Source: Mycoplasma sp. 1578d
GTDB lineage: Bacteria; Bacillota_I; Bacilli_A; Mycoplasmatales; Metamycoplasmataceae
Assembly (NCBI RefSeq): GCF_024582695.1
Contig: NZ_CP102081.1
Location: 806,001 to 870,000 of the forward strand
Direction of reading: 5' to 3'
Length of the DNA stretch: 64,000 nt
Of the stretch, positions 32,539 through 43,574 are shown one piece after another. The first letter of the stretch is position 1, and every line of letters starts with the position of its first letter. A program made the position numbers and the translations under genes. Under the pieces are notes generated by a model that did no database searches, had not been told where the DNA came from, and saw only the letters and a program-made list of their open reading frames with translations.

Positions 32539-33699
32539 ATGGAATTTATAGGACAAATTCAAGGTTTTTCAACACGTGAACAAATAAAGAACAAAAGACA
32601 AAAATTAAATATGACGCAAAAAGAGCTTGCTGATGCTATTGGTTTATCTAAATACGGGGACAGAACTATAAGGAGATGAGAAAATGGTGAATCTAGTCCT
32701 TCATTATTAGAACTAAAACAAATATTAGATTTTCCTGAAAAAGTGCCTTTTTTAAATAATGAAAAAGCTAAATTTTCAATGATTGATTTATTCGCCGGAA
32801 TAGGTGGCATTAGATTAGGATTTGCACTAACAAATCAAATCAAGGTTGTTTTTAGTAGTGAAATTGATAAATTTGCGATTAAAACATATCGAGCTAATTT
32901 CGGTGATACTCCAAGTGGAGATATTACTAAAATTTCAACAAACCATATTCCCGATCATGATATTTTGGTTGGCGGTTTTCCGTGTCAAGCATTTTCTCAA
33001 GCTGGTAAAAAACTTGGTTTTGAAGATACTAGGGGGACATTGTTTTTTGATGTAGCTCGAATAATTTTAGATAAACAGCCTAAATGTTTCTTGTTGGAAA
33101 ATGTTAGAAATTTAATCTCACACAATAAAGGAAACACTTTTAGCACAATCTTGAACACACTCAAATCACTTGACTATCAAGTTTATTACACTTTATTAAA
33201 AGCTAAAGATTTTGGGGTCCCACAAAATCGGGAAAGAATCTATATTGTTGGTTTTAATAAAAATCTTGTTCCTAATGCTGGAGATTTTTCATTTCCAAAA
33301 CCAAGTAAGAAGAAAACAAAAGTTGGAGATATTTTACAAACTCAAGTCAATTCTAAGTACACTATTTCTGATAATTTATGAAAAGGTCATCAAAGAAGAA
33401 GAAAAGAACATAAGCAAAAAGGAAATGGTTTTGGTTATTCACTTTTTAATCACAACAGTACATACACAAACACAATTTCAGCTAGATATTACAAAGATGG
33501 AAGTGAAATTTTAATTGAACAAGAGAATAAAAATCCTAGAAAGTTAACACCAAGAGAGGCGGCTCGCTTGCAAGGGTTTCCAGAAGATTTTATCATTCCA
33601 GTAAGTGATACACAAAGTTATAAACAATTCGGAAATTCAGTAGCAGTCCCAGTCATAAATGCAATTGCTAAACAAATGCTTAAAGTCTTAAATAAATAA
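32539..33699 (+). CDS. DNA cytosine-5 methyltransferase with N-terminal HTH
   Basis: 386 residues. Residues ~13-65 form a Cro/C1-type helix-turn-helix; the rest is a C5-cytosine methylase: motif I DLFAGIGG (83-90), motif IV GGFPCQ with catalytic Cys149, motif VI ENVR, motif [15 protein letters not shown], target region, then [16 protein letters not shown] and FGNSVAVPV. This is the architecture of M.SsoII and M.EcoRII, where the HTH autoregulates the locus. AGGAG lies before ATG 32539. One TGA (Trp) at 33378. It should protect CCNGG-type sites from the partner nuclease. Confidence 0.92.
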
Positions 33700-33712
33700 A
33701 GGAATAAGTTGC

Positions 33713-35011
33713 TTATTCAGATTTAGTTAAAAAAACTAGTGTTTCAATATGGTGTGTATTTGGGAACATGTCAAAAGGAATAATTTGCTCTATTTTGTAT
33801 TGATTTTTAATAAATTCTTTAAGATCTCTTGTTAAAGTTCTCGGATCACATGATAAATAAATAACGTTAGACAGATTTTGTTTACTAATTCATTCAATCA
33901 CTTTAATATCTAATCCCAAACGTGGTGGATCAATTATTAAAGTACTATTATTTGCAGAGATTGGCTTTTGTTCAATTACACTTTCTACTTTACCGGCATA
34001 ATAATGAGCATTATTTACTTTATTTAATAATGCATTTTGTTTGGCTCGCTCAATTGATGAAGGGTTAATTTCAATTCCAATTAATTGTTGATAATGTGAA
34101 CTTAAAATTTGTGAAAAAACTCCAACACCACAATAAGCATCAATTAATATATCTGCATCTTGCTGATTAACTATCTTGGCTTTAATTGTGTTTAATATTT
34201 TTTCAAAAACACTTAAATTTACTTGAAAAAAATTAACTGATTTCAAGGTAAACTTTTTATCTAGTAAATTCATTGTAAAATCTTGCTTATTAAAAATAGT
34301 AAAAATTTTGTTTTTCTTTTTCACACATAGATCAATAATAAAAGAATTTTCTTTAAGTAAATTAATTAACTTAATTGGTAAATCATAATCAGAATGTAAA
34401 CTAAATAAAATTTGAGCTTGATTATTCTCGTTAACTCTAAACATGATTTCATCAATGAGTTTGAGTTTGTTTATTTTGCTTTGGAATACAAAATTGATTT
34501 TTTCTAAAACGTACATTAAAATATAATTTAATGATTTAAGATTAAGCGAAAAATCACTTACTTGAACTAAGGTATTGCTTTTATTAATATATTCAGCGTA
34601 AAATACTTTTTGGTTGTGTGCTTTTAGTGCATATCTTACTTTATTACGATAATTAAAGGGTAAATTACTTGGAACAATGTCTTGAATTACTTGCGAATTA
34701 ATATTTAAGTTTTTTACTAGTAGATTTCTTAAATATTGATCTTTTCATTTTAATTGTGCATGATATTGTAAATTAATTAATGATGCTGAATTTGTTGAGA
34801 TTTGGTTTTTATTTCGATGAATAGATCGTTTGATTAAAGTCTCCACTACACCATATCCATAATTAGAATGTAACTTTTCAATCTTAATAATAGCTTGCTC
34901 GTTTGGAAATAAGTCAGGAACAAAAATACGCTTTTGATTATAAAGAACCACTCCATAACCTTGATAACTTAATTCAATACATTTGACTTGAAACTTAATT
35001 TCAGCAGACAT
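33713..35011 (-). CDS. 23S rRNA (uracil-5-)-methyltransferase, RumA/RlmD family
   Basis: 432 residues. It transfers a methyl group to C5 of uridine in 23S rRNA (or tRNA) in this family. An N-terminal TRAM-like beta domain (about 1-60) precedes the methylase domain: SAM motif DAYCGVGVFSQIL, IDPPRLGL and YLSCDPRTLTRDL with the catalytic Cys. The four-cysteine iron-sulfur site of E. coli RumA is not evident. ATG 35011 lies inside the end of rsmD. Homologs are RlmCD or TrmFO-independent enzymes in Gram-positives; exact site unknown. Confidence 0.85.
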
Positions 35012-35537
35012 AAAGCAGTTCAATTCTCCCGTGTTGTTTTTGTTTATAAATCTTTAAATTTGATGGAATTATAATTTCTCTTGCAAGATCTGTTTCAATA
35101 ATAATTTCTCCATCAGTAGTTAAAATTTGTTTGTGATTAATTAATTCTAAAGCATTATTGACTAACTCGACATTTTTAAACGGAGCATCGATAAAAATGA
35201 AATCAAAGTCTTCCTTGGTTTTGTTTAAATAATCAAGGGCATCAGTGTTAAGGGCTCTAATTTTTTGCGTTTTAAGTAAATTGAAATTGTTTTGAATTAC
35301 ACCAAAAGCATGTTTATTTTTCTCTATTGCCACAATTGAACTAGCTCCACGACTCTCGGCCTCTATACTCCAAGCGCCGCTACCAGCAAATAAATCTAAG
35401 CATTTCGAGTCAACTATTTTAAAGTGTAAACTTGCAAAAACAGCTTCACGGACTTTTTCAGTACTAGCTCGAGTCAGTTCTTTATCTGGCTGATTAATTT
35501 TTTTGTTTTTATAAATTCCTGCAATAATTCTTAACAT
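34995..35537 (-). CDS. rsmD: 16S rRNA (guanine(966)-N2)-methyltransferase
   Basis: 180 residues, usual length. SAM motif I is DLFAGSGAWSIEA and the catalytic motif is DAPF, a variant of the usual DPPF/Y. ATG 35537 has AAGGAA upstream. The C-terminal codons include a TGA (Trp) and overlap the next methyltransferase gene, so the two are coupled. Confidence 0.88.
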
Positions 35538-35550
35538 GTGTTTCCTTTTT

Positions 35551-35573
35551 AAAAAAAGCACCCTAAGTGCTAT
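35551..35573 (-). terminator. terminator after the DJ-1 gene
   Basis: AGCACTTA-GGGTGCT stem followed by TTTTTTT on the minus strand, overlapping the stop codon of the upstream gene. Confidence 0.5.
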
Positions 35574-36121
35574 TTTGTTGTTCTCATAGCTAGGTGAACT
35601 TTTTCAAGTGCTTCTTTACCATAAAAATGTTCAACTAATTCATATCCTAATTCCATAGCAGCATCAGCACAACGTGCAGTGATAAGATGTTTTTCTTTAA
35701 GTAAATTAGTAACATAATCTTGCTGATAATTCTTGCTTTTAAATGGCTCAGACCAAGTGCTTGGATAGGCTGAATAAGAAGTATTGTGATCGATTAAATT
35801 ATGTTCTCTTAAAGTATTAGGGGTATCGCAAATGGCTGCAATTGGCCCATTAAATGAACTAATTAGTTTTAACGCCTGCTCGTTTGTTCTTAATAATTGA
35901 GCAGCAAATCCGCCTGGGATGAATAATAAATCATAATCAGCTAAATTAACATTATTTTTAATATTGTTAATTGCAAAGACTTTATATTGACTTAAAATAC
36001 TTTTTTCTGTTGGATGATAATAATCTACCACAATATCAGGATCAGCTCTTCTTAAGCATGAAAGCGGAGTAACTAATTCCACATCATTAAATTTATTTTC
36101 TAAAATGACTAAAATTTTCAT
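35570..36121 (-). CDS. DJ-1/PfpI family protein
   Basis: 183 residues. The fold shows FIPGGFAAQLL and the nucleophile-elbow cysteine in AAICDTPNTL; Glu near residue 15 (NDVELVTP) matches the DJ-1 catalytic Glu. Members act as glyoxalases, deglycases or redox chaperones; which applies is unclear. ATG 36121 has AAGGAA upstream and overlaps the stop of the membrane-protein gene. A longer frame upstream to 36223 lies inside that gene and is rejected as the start. Confidence 0.85.
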   Translation of the reverse strand: MKILVILENKFNDVELVTPLSCLRRADPDIVVDYYHPTEKSILSQYKVFAINNIKNNVNLADYDLLFIPGGFAAQLLRTNEQALKLISSFNGPIAAICDTPNTLREHNLIDHNTSYSAYPSTWSEPFKSKNYQQDYVTNLLKEKHLITARCADAAMELGYELVEHFYGKEALEKVHLAMRTTK

Positions 36122-37017
36122 TATTTTTTCCTTCTTAAAACTCCACGATAAATTAAGAATAACATCAAAGCAAATGGTAATACATAAACTAAAATAAAGA
36201 TAATTATGTAGGTATTTCTTCAAGCTTTATTAAGTGATTTTTTTGATTGATCAACAGCTGTAATAAATTGAGCAGCTTCATAAACAATTAAAATTTTCAC
36301 ATCAGCAATTCGTTTTTTGTTGTATAGCAGAATAAAAATATACAACAAGGTAACACTAATAATAACAAATAAGCTAACTCACAAAAAGGCAATTGTATTT
36401 CCAAATCAACCTTTAAAGATTTCCTGAAAATTAAGGTGAAGTTCAAATTTAATCGCACTATTTTCGCTCGTTTTAAGTTCTCACTCTCCTACATTATACA
36501 AAAGATAAATAATTAAAACAAAAAGAGCAAAAAACGTCATAAAGAAGACATAGAGCCAAGTATAGCTAATTAATTTTAGAGAGATTGATTTATATAAATC
36601 AGCAAATAAGGTACTAGCAGCTATATCTCCATTACTAAAACTCTCTCTATATCGTCTTTCAACATTTTTAAATGCTGAAAGACGAATTAAGTTTTTTACC
36701 AATAAATAAAAGGTGGTTAAAAACACTATTACAATAATAATCCAATTCAATATTCCTGAGTTGGGATTTTTAGCTGTATTAAGGAAATAATTACATAATC
36801 CTGCTGTAATTGTAGCTAAAAGAATTAATACTCAAAAGGCAATTCCAAATTTAAGAATGGTTTTTTCTTTATGAATAATTCGGTAAGTAGCTGGTGAAAG
36901 TTGTTTGTTGGGATCTTGATATTTGTTAATTACTTTTTCTTGTTCTTGAATGCTCTTTTCAAGTTGGTTGGTCGGTTGTAATTCAACTGTATCATTTGAT
37001 GTTTTAGGTCGAAACAT
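36121..37017 (-). CDS. multi-pass membrane protein of unknown function
   Basis: 298 residues: a hydrophilic N-terminal ~55 residues, then five predicted helices (near 60-80, 92-112, 145-172, 208-232 and 262-285). It resembles conserved mollicute membrane proteins of about this size, but no domain with known role is recognised. Several TGA codons are Trp. Its TAATG end overlaps the DJ-1 start, showing coupling. Confidence 0.7.
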
Positions 37018-37154
37018 AATTAAACTCCTTTGTTGAGGATATTATAAAGAACAAATTTATCAAATATATATGAACTTTTTTATTTTTTAACCAATGATAT
37101 AACTTTATAATAACAATTAATTTTGAGTTTAAGAACTTTCAAGCTGACTCTTTA

Positions 37155-38279
37155 TTATTTGTTTTCTATATTTTTAATGCTTGTATTTAAATGATCTAAA
37201 ACACTAGTAAGAATTTCCTCAGAAAAACCGCTATCTTTACCAAGTTTAGTATCAACTGTTTTACCAATTCAATCAATAACGTCTTTTTTAGCATCTGGCT
37301 TTAATAGGCCCACTGAATCGGTAACTAGCTTTAATTGTGAAGATAAATCTCCATTTTTAAGCTGATTGTCCAATTCTTTATTAACAGCATTAATTAAAAT
37401 TTCTTTTTTACGTTCGGGTGTGGCTGTTAAATATTCTGGGTTAGATTTTTGTAATTCATCTTCGGCTTTTTTAATTTCAGGTGAATATGAATCAGCTAAT
37501 TGACTAACTGTTTTGCCTTCACTGATTTTTACTTTATTTAAAGTATCAAGTGAATTTTTTCTCAATTCTGGGTCATTAAGAATGTTTACTAAAGGCTTAA
37601 CTACATTTTCTTGGAATTTTTCTTTGTCTTCAGGACTTAATTTGCTGTAATCTTGTTTTAATGCTTCTTCAAATTTTTTATCATTTTGTAATGCCGATAA
37701 TTTTGCAAAGTCTTTAAGTTTACTTACAAAAACTGAAGGATTTTTACTTTGGAAAAAGGTCATAAAACCAATGCTAAATTTAGTAAAGCCATCATCTTGC
37801 TTCTTGTTGGTTTGAAATGAAGCTGAAAGCGATACTACAGCAGGTACCATTAATAATCCAGTGCCAGATCCATATAAAAATCTTCTTCAAATTTTTGATT
37901 TTCTAGCTGCTTTTAAAGCTCTAAATTTCACTAAACAAATAATTGTATATACAATAAATCCAATTGTATAAATAGTGAAAAAGAACATAAGCGAAATATA
38001 AATTGGTAAATAATATATAATTCGTTCCGCTAATTCTTTATATTGATCATCCACCTCTTTTAATGCTGATTTTAAAATTGGAATTGATCCTGGTCCTGCA
38101 CCCATTCCAAATAATAAAGCAACTCCAACGAGTATAACGAATTTTCATCTATAGAAAAATCCTCCAAAAATCCCTGAAACTATAACCCATAAAGTTAAAA
38201 TGGTAAGAATTGCAGTTCCTGGACCATCGTTAAAAAAGTTTAATAATTTTTCTAAAGTGATTTGTGTTTGTTCATTCAT
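37155..38279 (-). CDS. membrane protein with long hydrophilic C-terminal part
   Basis: 374 residues. Three to four membrane helices occupy residues ~18-125, and a charged Lys/Asp/Glu-rich region fills ~150-374, probably helical. Two or more TGA codons are Trp. No domain recognised. It starts 1 base after def ends (TAA-T-ATG), so it is coupled to def; no functional link is known. About 135 bases downstream, before the next gene start at 37017, hold no clear hairpin. Confidence 0.68.
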
Positions 38280-38280
38280 A

Positions 38281-38838
38281 TTAAATTAAAATTGTTCTCC
38301 TGTTTGGTTTCTTCCATGGATCTTTTTGATTGATACGATCAATAAAAAGTTTCCCATTAAGGTGATCTAACTCATGTTGGAAGATAATAGCTAAATAACC
38401 TGTTAAATCAAAGGTATACATTCCTTGCTTATTGAAGCTATAAGCTTGGACAGTGATCTTATAACTCCGCGGAACATAACCTTCTTGTTTTGGTCAATCT
38501 TCAGGAACCGATAAACATCCTTCTCCTTGTGATAAGGCAACTAATTGATCGCTTTTACGCACAATTTTCGGATTAAATAAAACATCCTTAAAAATTGGGT
38601 TTCCTTTGTCATCGGGTAAATAAACATAAAAAACGTTTTTAAGGACTCCATATTGAATAGCAGCAACTCCAACTCCGGGTCTAAATTCACTTCCTTCTTT
38701 TTGCGAATCATCAATGTGGTAAATCATTTTTTCGGCTAGTTCTATATCCTCTTGAGTTAACGGGATCGGGACATCAACTGATTTTTTCCGTAAAATTTGA
38801 TCGGGTAAATTGACGATTTGAACCTCAAATTTTTTCAT
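38281..38838 (-). CDS. def: peptide deformylase
   Basis: 185 residues, normal length. It removes the N-formyl group from new proteins. All three motifs are visible: GVGVAAIQYG (motif 1, Gln in place), EGCLSVPE (motif 2, metal Cys) and QHELDHLNG (motif 3, HExxH with both His ligands). One TGA is Trp. The start codon follows a T/A-rich leader without an obvious Shine-Dalgarno. Confidence 0.95.
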
Positions 38839-38853
38839 ATGTTAAATTGTACT

Positions 38854-38886
38854 AAAATAAGGGGGTTAAACCCCTTATTTTCTTTT
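38854..38886. terminator. bidirectional terminator between smc and def
   Basis: AAAATAAGGGG pairs with CCCCTTATTTT over a six-base loop, followed by TCTTTTTTT on the plus strand and an A/T run on the minus. Confidence 0.75.
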
Positions 38887-38954
38887 TTTATTTTTAAATT
38901 TTCAAAAAATATAAATAATGTGTCTTATAAATTATCTGAATCTTTAAAATAGTT

Positions 38955-41900
38955 TTATATTTGCTCTTTATTTTGTTCAATTAATTTTTCAGCTTCAGAT
39001 AATTTGACTGAAAAGAAACTAGTCACTCCACGATTTTGCATGGTTGCTCCAAATAAATGGTCAACTCTTGACATAGTTCCATGACGGTGTGTAATAACGA
39101 TGAATTGAGTTTGTTTCTTGAGTTCTTGTAAGTAGTTTGCATATCTGACCACATTTGATTCATCAAGTGCTGCTTCAACTTCGTCTAAAATGCAAAGCGG
39201 TAATGGGCGAGCTTTCAAAATGGCAAATAATAGTGAAATAGCAATTAGTGATTTTTCTCCACCAGAGAAAAGTTTAAGATTTTTAACGCTTTTTCCTGGG
39301 GGTTGTGCATAAATAGAAATTCCACTTTCAAGCACATTATTCGGGTCAACAAATTTTACTTGAGCACTTCCTCCACCGAACATTGATCTAAACACATTTT
39401 CAAATTCGACATTAACATCATTAACAATATTAGTTAAACGAGTAATAATAATTTTATCAAGTTCTGCAATGGCATTAAGCACAGTTTCTTTTGCCTCTTC
39501 AAGTTCGTCACGATTTGAAACATAAATATCATATTTAGATTCAACTTCTTCTAATTGAGCAATTGAATCTAAATTCACATTTCCAAGAGCGCTTATTTCT
39601 TTTCTCAGTTCATCAATAAGTTCGCGTGCTTTTTCTGTTGGAATTTCTAATTTATAATTGGCTATGGCATTTTCTAATGTTAAATTATAAAACCCAGAAA
39701 GTCTAACACGATTTTGTGCTAATTGATCTTGCGATTTTTCAACACTATAAAGTTTATTGCTGAAAGATTGAGTTAATTGACTAAATAATTTATTAGCTTC
39801 ATTTCTCAGTTCATTTAACTGCTCAATTTCTGAATCAATTTTGTGTTTTTGTTGTAAGTTTGCACTTAGCTCAAAAAGATAATTTTTCAACTCTTTATCA
39901 AGTTGATTGATTCGTTCAACAGTAGTATTAATTACCTCACCATTAATTTGAGTTACATCAGTACCAATAAGTGAAAAATCAGACTGAATTTTATCTAGTT
40001 TAGCTTGAGCGTGTTGAATTGAAATAGCTGTTGCTGACAATTCATTACTATATGAAGTAACATAATTTTGTAAATTAATACTTTGATTTTTTAACTGTTC
40101 TAAATTATTAAAATTTTTCTGTTCAAGTGAGTTAATTCCTGGAATGAGCTTTTGTAATTCGAAAATTTTATCTTCAAGTCCTAAGATATCATCGCTTTCT
40201 TGTTTGGTCCCACCTGACATAATTCCACCAACACGAACAATATCGCCATCTTTAGTAACCACTAAATACTTTTTCTCGACAATTTTTGAGATCTTATTGG
40301 CAGACTGAATGTTATCTACAATAATAGCATTCCCTAATAAAAATTTATTTAGGACACTATATTTTTCATCAACATTAACTAATTCACTAGCAATTCCAAT
40401 AAATCCAAGTTGATTACGTACCACAAGTGAATAATCATCACGAATGTGTTTTTCCTTAATTGAATTCAGCGGGATAAAGGATGCTCTTCCGCCATTATTA
40501 GCTTTTAAAAATTCAATTGCTTTCACCGCAGTTTCTGAAGTATCCACAACCACATGTTGAATATTTGAAGCTAAAATTGCCTCAATTGCACTAGCATATT
40601 CGCGATCAACTTTAATTAAATCACCAACAATTCCTTTTAATCCTTTAAAATTATGAGCATTGTCTAAAATAGTTTTAACCCCTTTATAAAGATTGCTTCT
40701 GCTTTGTTTTTTAGCATTTAAAATCTTAATTTGTGTTTCGATTTCATGTTTTTTTCTGCTTAAATTGTTGATTTTAGTTTGCAATTCATTAATTTCAACA
40801 TTAACTTGAACTAATTTTTGATGAGTGTGTTCTTTTTTGGCTTGTACTTCATTTTGTGATTCTATTAAATGTTCAAGCATTTGTTTTTCTTCTAAATAAG
40901 CTTGTTGAAGAGCTTCTTTTTTCTCGTGTAAATTAGCTTTAACCTGTCCTGAAGCTATTAAGTTTCTATGAGCGGTTTCATTATTGTAAATAATTTTAAG
41001 TTCATTTAAACGAGTTTCGGTACTATTTTTCTTAGCTGATAGCTCTGAAATTTTCTTATTTAATTCACCTTGTTGGACTTTGCGTTGAGTAATTTTAGTG
41101 TTATATTCTTCGATTTTAACTTTATAATCGTTTTTGGTTTCCTCTACTCCTTCTAGTTCTTTATTAAGTTCGGAAACATATTGATCTAAACGCACTATTT
41201 CTTGAGCTAAATAAGCAATTTCAACATTTTGCAATTGATTTGATTTTTCTTTGTAAATTAAAGCTTTTTCAGCTTGTTTTCTAAGCGGTACGAGTTGTCT
41301 TTCTAGTTCGGAAATATGTGCTTGGATAACTCTTAATGACTCATCGGTTTTTTCTAATTTTCTTAGTGATTCAGTTTTTCTGAATTTATATTTAGATACT
41401 CCAGCAGCTTCCTCGAAAATTCCCCGGCGTTGTTCATCACTTGCTTGAGCAATATCACTAACTGTTCCTTGAGAAATAATAGCAAGTGAGCTTTTACCAA
41501 TTCCAGTTTCCATGGCAATTGCTTTAATGTCTTTATGGCGGGCTAATTTTCCATTAATAAAATATTCATTGAGCGACTTATTGCGGTCTAATGAACGAGT
41601 GATTGAAATAATATCTTCTTCATAAGAAGTGAGGTTATCCTTGTTTTCAAAAGTTAAAGTTACGGTTGCTTTGTCGAGTGGTTTGGTGGTTTTTGAACCA
41701 GCAAAAATAACATCTTTCATTTCATCACCACGAAGTTCTTTTGCACTTTGTTCACCTAAAACTCACTTAATAGCATCGTTAATATTGCTTTTCCCTGAAC
41801 CGTTCGGACCCACAATTCCTGCAATTCCACCATCAAAACGTAAAATTATTGGATCAGCAAAAGATTTAAAACCATGTGCTTCAATTTTAATTAGTTTCAT
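38955..41900 (-). CDS. smc: chromosome segregation protein SMC
   Basis: 981 residues, somewhat short for SMC (~1,180). ATPase head halves at the ends: Walker A GPNGSGKS near residue 33 and the signature LFSGGEKSL plus Walker [12 protein letters not shown] near the C-terminus. Two coiled coils (~170-340 and ~530-720) surround a hinge at ~350-480 ([10 protein letters not shown]...GGRASFIPL). It condenses and segregates the chromosome with ScpAB. ATG 41900 has AAAGGAAG upstream and lies 9 bases after rnc. Confidence 0.94.
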
Positions 41901-41909
41901 ATACTTCCT

Positions 41910-42590
41910 TTATTTTAATTTACTCAAAGCATCTTGAGCTGCAACTTGTTCAGCTTCTTTTTTTGAGTTTCCAATTCCAACCCCAAATATTTGTTTATCA
42001 TGAATAACTTTGGCCAAAAATTTTTTATCACTATTTTGAGACACATTGTATGTCACACCGTCTTTTGAAAAGCTCTGAATATATTCTTGTAATATTGTTT
42101 TTGAATCTTTGTTGCTTTGAGCGTGAACCTTATCAATCACTGGAAAAATGTATTTTTCCACAAATTTTCTCGCTTCATCAATTCCCTGGTCTAAGTAAAT
42201 GGCTCCAAGTATAGATTCAAAAACATCAGCTTTAACTTTGAGTGAATTTTTGACATCATTTGCTGTTTGTTTATATCCAGTTTTTAAAATATCCACTAGT
42301 CCCAATTTTTCGGATAATTCTGCTAATGTTTCAGTTCGAACAGCTGCTGATCGAACCCGAGTTTGTTTTCCTGGTTCTAAATTAGTGTATTTAAGAAAAA
42401 TATATTCACTTGATAAAAAATTTAAGATTGAATCTCCTAAAAATTCAAGCTGTTCGTAATTGTTTAGCCCTTTGCGTAATGCAACATATGAAGAGTGTGA
42501 AATTGCACAAAAATATAACTTAATATTTTTAGGTTTAATTTGATGAAATTTTAAAAATTCTTCAAGTGATTTAGCTTTCATAATATTCAT
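41910..42590 (-). CDS. rnc: ribonuclease III
   Basis: 226 residues. The catalytic signature LEFLGDSILN is near residue 46 and the second metal site DVFESILGAIYLDQG near 118; a double-stranded RNA-binding domain occupies ~155-226. It processes rRNA and mRNA. The start may be ATG 42590 or the in-frame ATG 4 codons later. It begins 2 bases after plsX. Confidence 0.94.
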   Translation of the reverse strand: MNIMKAKSLEEFLKFHQIKPKNIKLYFCAISHSSYVALRKGLNNYEQLEFLGDSILNFLSSEYIFLKYTNLEPGKQTRVRSAAVRTETLAELSEKLGLVDILKTGYKQTANDVKNSLKVKADVFESILGAIYLDQGIDEARKFVEKYIFPVIDKVHAQSNKDSKTILQEYIQSFSKDGVTYNVSQNSDKKFLAKVIHDKQIFGVGIGNSKKEAEQVAAQDALSKLK

Positions 42591-42592
42591 AC

Positions 42593-43573
42593 TTAATTAA
42601 TTTCTTTCAACATTTTATTTAATAAATCTTTTTCCATTGCATCCTTAAGCTGATTTAATGCTGAAAGATAACTCTTTTGATCACTTGAGCCATGTGCTTT
42701 TAAAGCCAAACATTTGACCCCAACTACTCACGCACTTCCAACGTTGCGATAGTCTAATATTTTCATGACATCTTTAAAAGCACTCTTAACTAATAAACCG
42801 CCTAATTTTCTTTTTAAATTTTTATTAATACTTGATTTTAGTGAATCAATTAGCGTTAACACAGCTCCTTCATAACTTTTTAACACTAAATTTCCGCCAT
42901 ATCCATCGATAATAGCCACATTAAAATATCCCCTAAATAAATCTCTGGTTTCTTGAAATCCTACATAATTAATCTTTGGATTTGTTTTAAGGTTCGCGTG
43001 GGCTTGTTGAACTGATTCTGAACCTTTATAATCTTCAACACCAATATTCAAAAGTGTTACTTTTGGAAACAATTCATTAAACATGGTTTTGTAAAAAAGC
43101 GATCCTAATAACGCTCATTCTTCAAGCCATTGTGATTTAACTTCTAAATTAGCCCCAACATCTAAAAAGATAAATTTTTGACCATTAATAGCATTAGCCA
43201 CAGGCATAAATGCTGGGCGTGAAACACCGTTTAAGCGTCCAATTTTTAATGTTAGAGCTGAAATATAGCTTCCACTATCACCTGATGATAATAAACTATC
43301 AATTTTGCCTTGTTTATATAAATCAATCATTTGATTCATTGAAGTATTTTCTCTAAGTGTTTGTTTAATATTCTTAGGATCGCTTGGAACATTGAGATTA
43401 GTAATTAATTCTATATTATTGGGTAAATTGTCAATATTAGTGTTTTTTAAATCACCAACTAGAACTAATTTAATATCTTTATTAGCTTGTGCAAATTCAC
43501 AAGCAGCTTGATAAGCTTCTCTTGGTCCATTATCATTTCCATTTACATCAAAACCAATTGAATATTTATACAT
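42593..43573 (-). CDS. plsX: phosphate acyltransferase
   Basis: 326 residues. PlsX makes acyl-phosphate for phospholipid synthesis. Family segments include GFDVNGNDNGP (usually D-x-M-GGD), SSGDSGSY/ISAL, FLDVGAN and VGVEDYKG-type sequence. The usual first motif is altered (VNGND), a mild oddity. ATG 43573 has AGGAG upstream, located within the end of fakA. It functions with FakA, which supplies acyl-phosphate from imported fatty acids. Confidence 0.9.
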
Positions 43574-43574
43574 C

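Noticed and set aside
33702-33718. Possible terminator GAATAA/TTATTC after the cytosine methylase
   Set aside because: The stem is only 6 bp and lacks a T-run; I leave it unannotated.
35570-36223. Longer version of the DJ-1 gene starting at 36223
   Set aside because: The extension lies inside the membrane-protein gene and lacks a ribosome-binding site; ATG 36121 has one and gives a normal-length family member.
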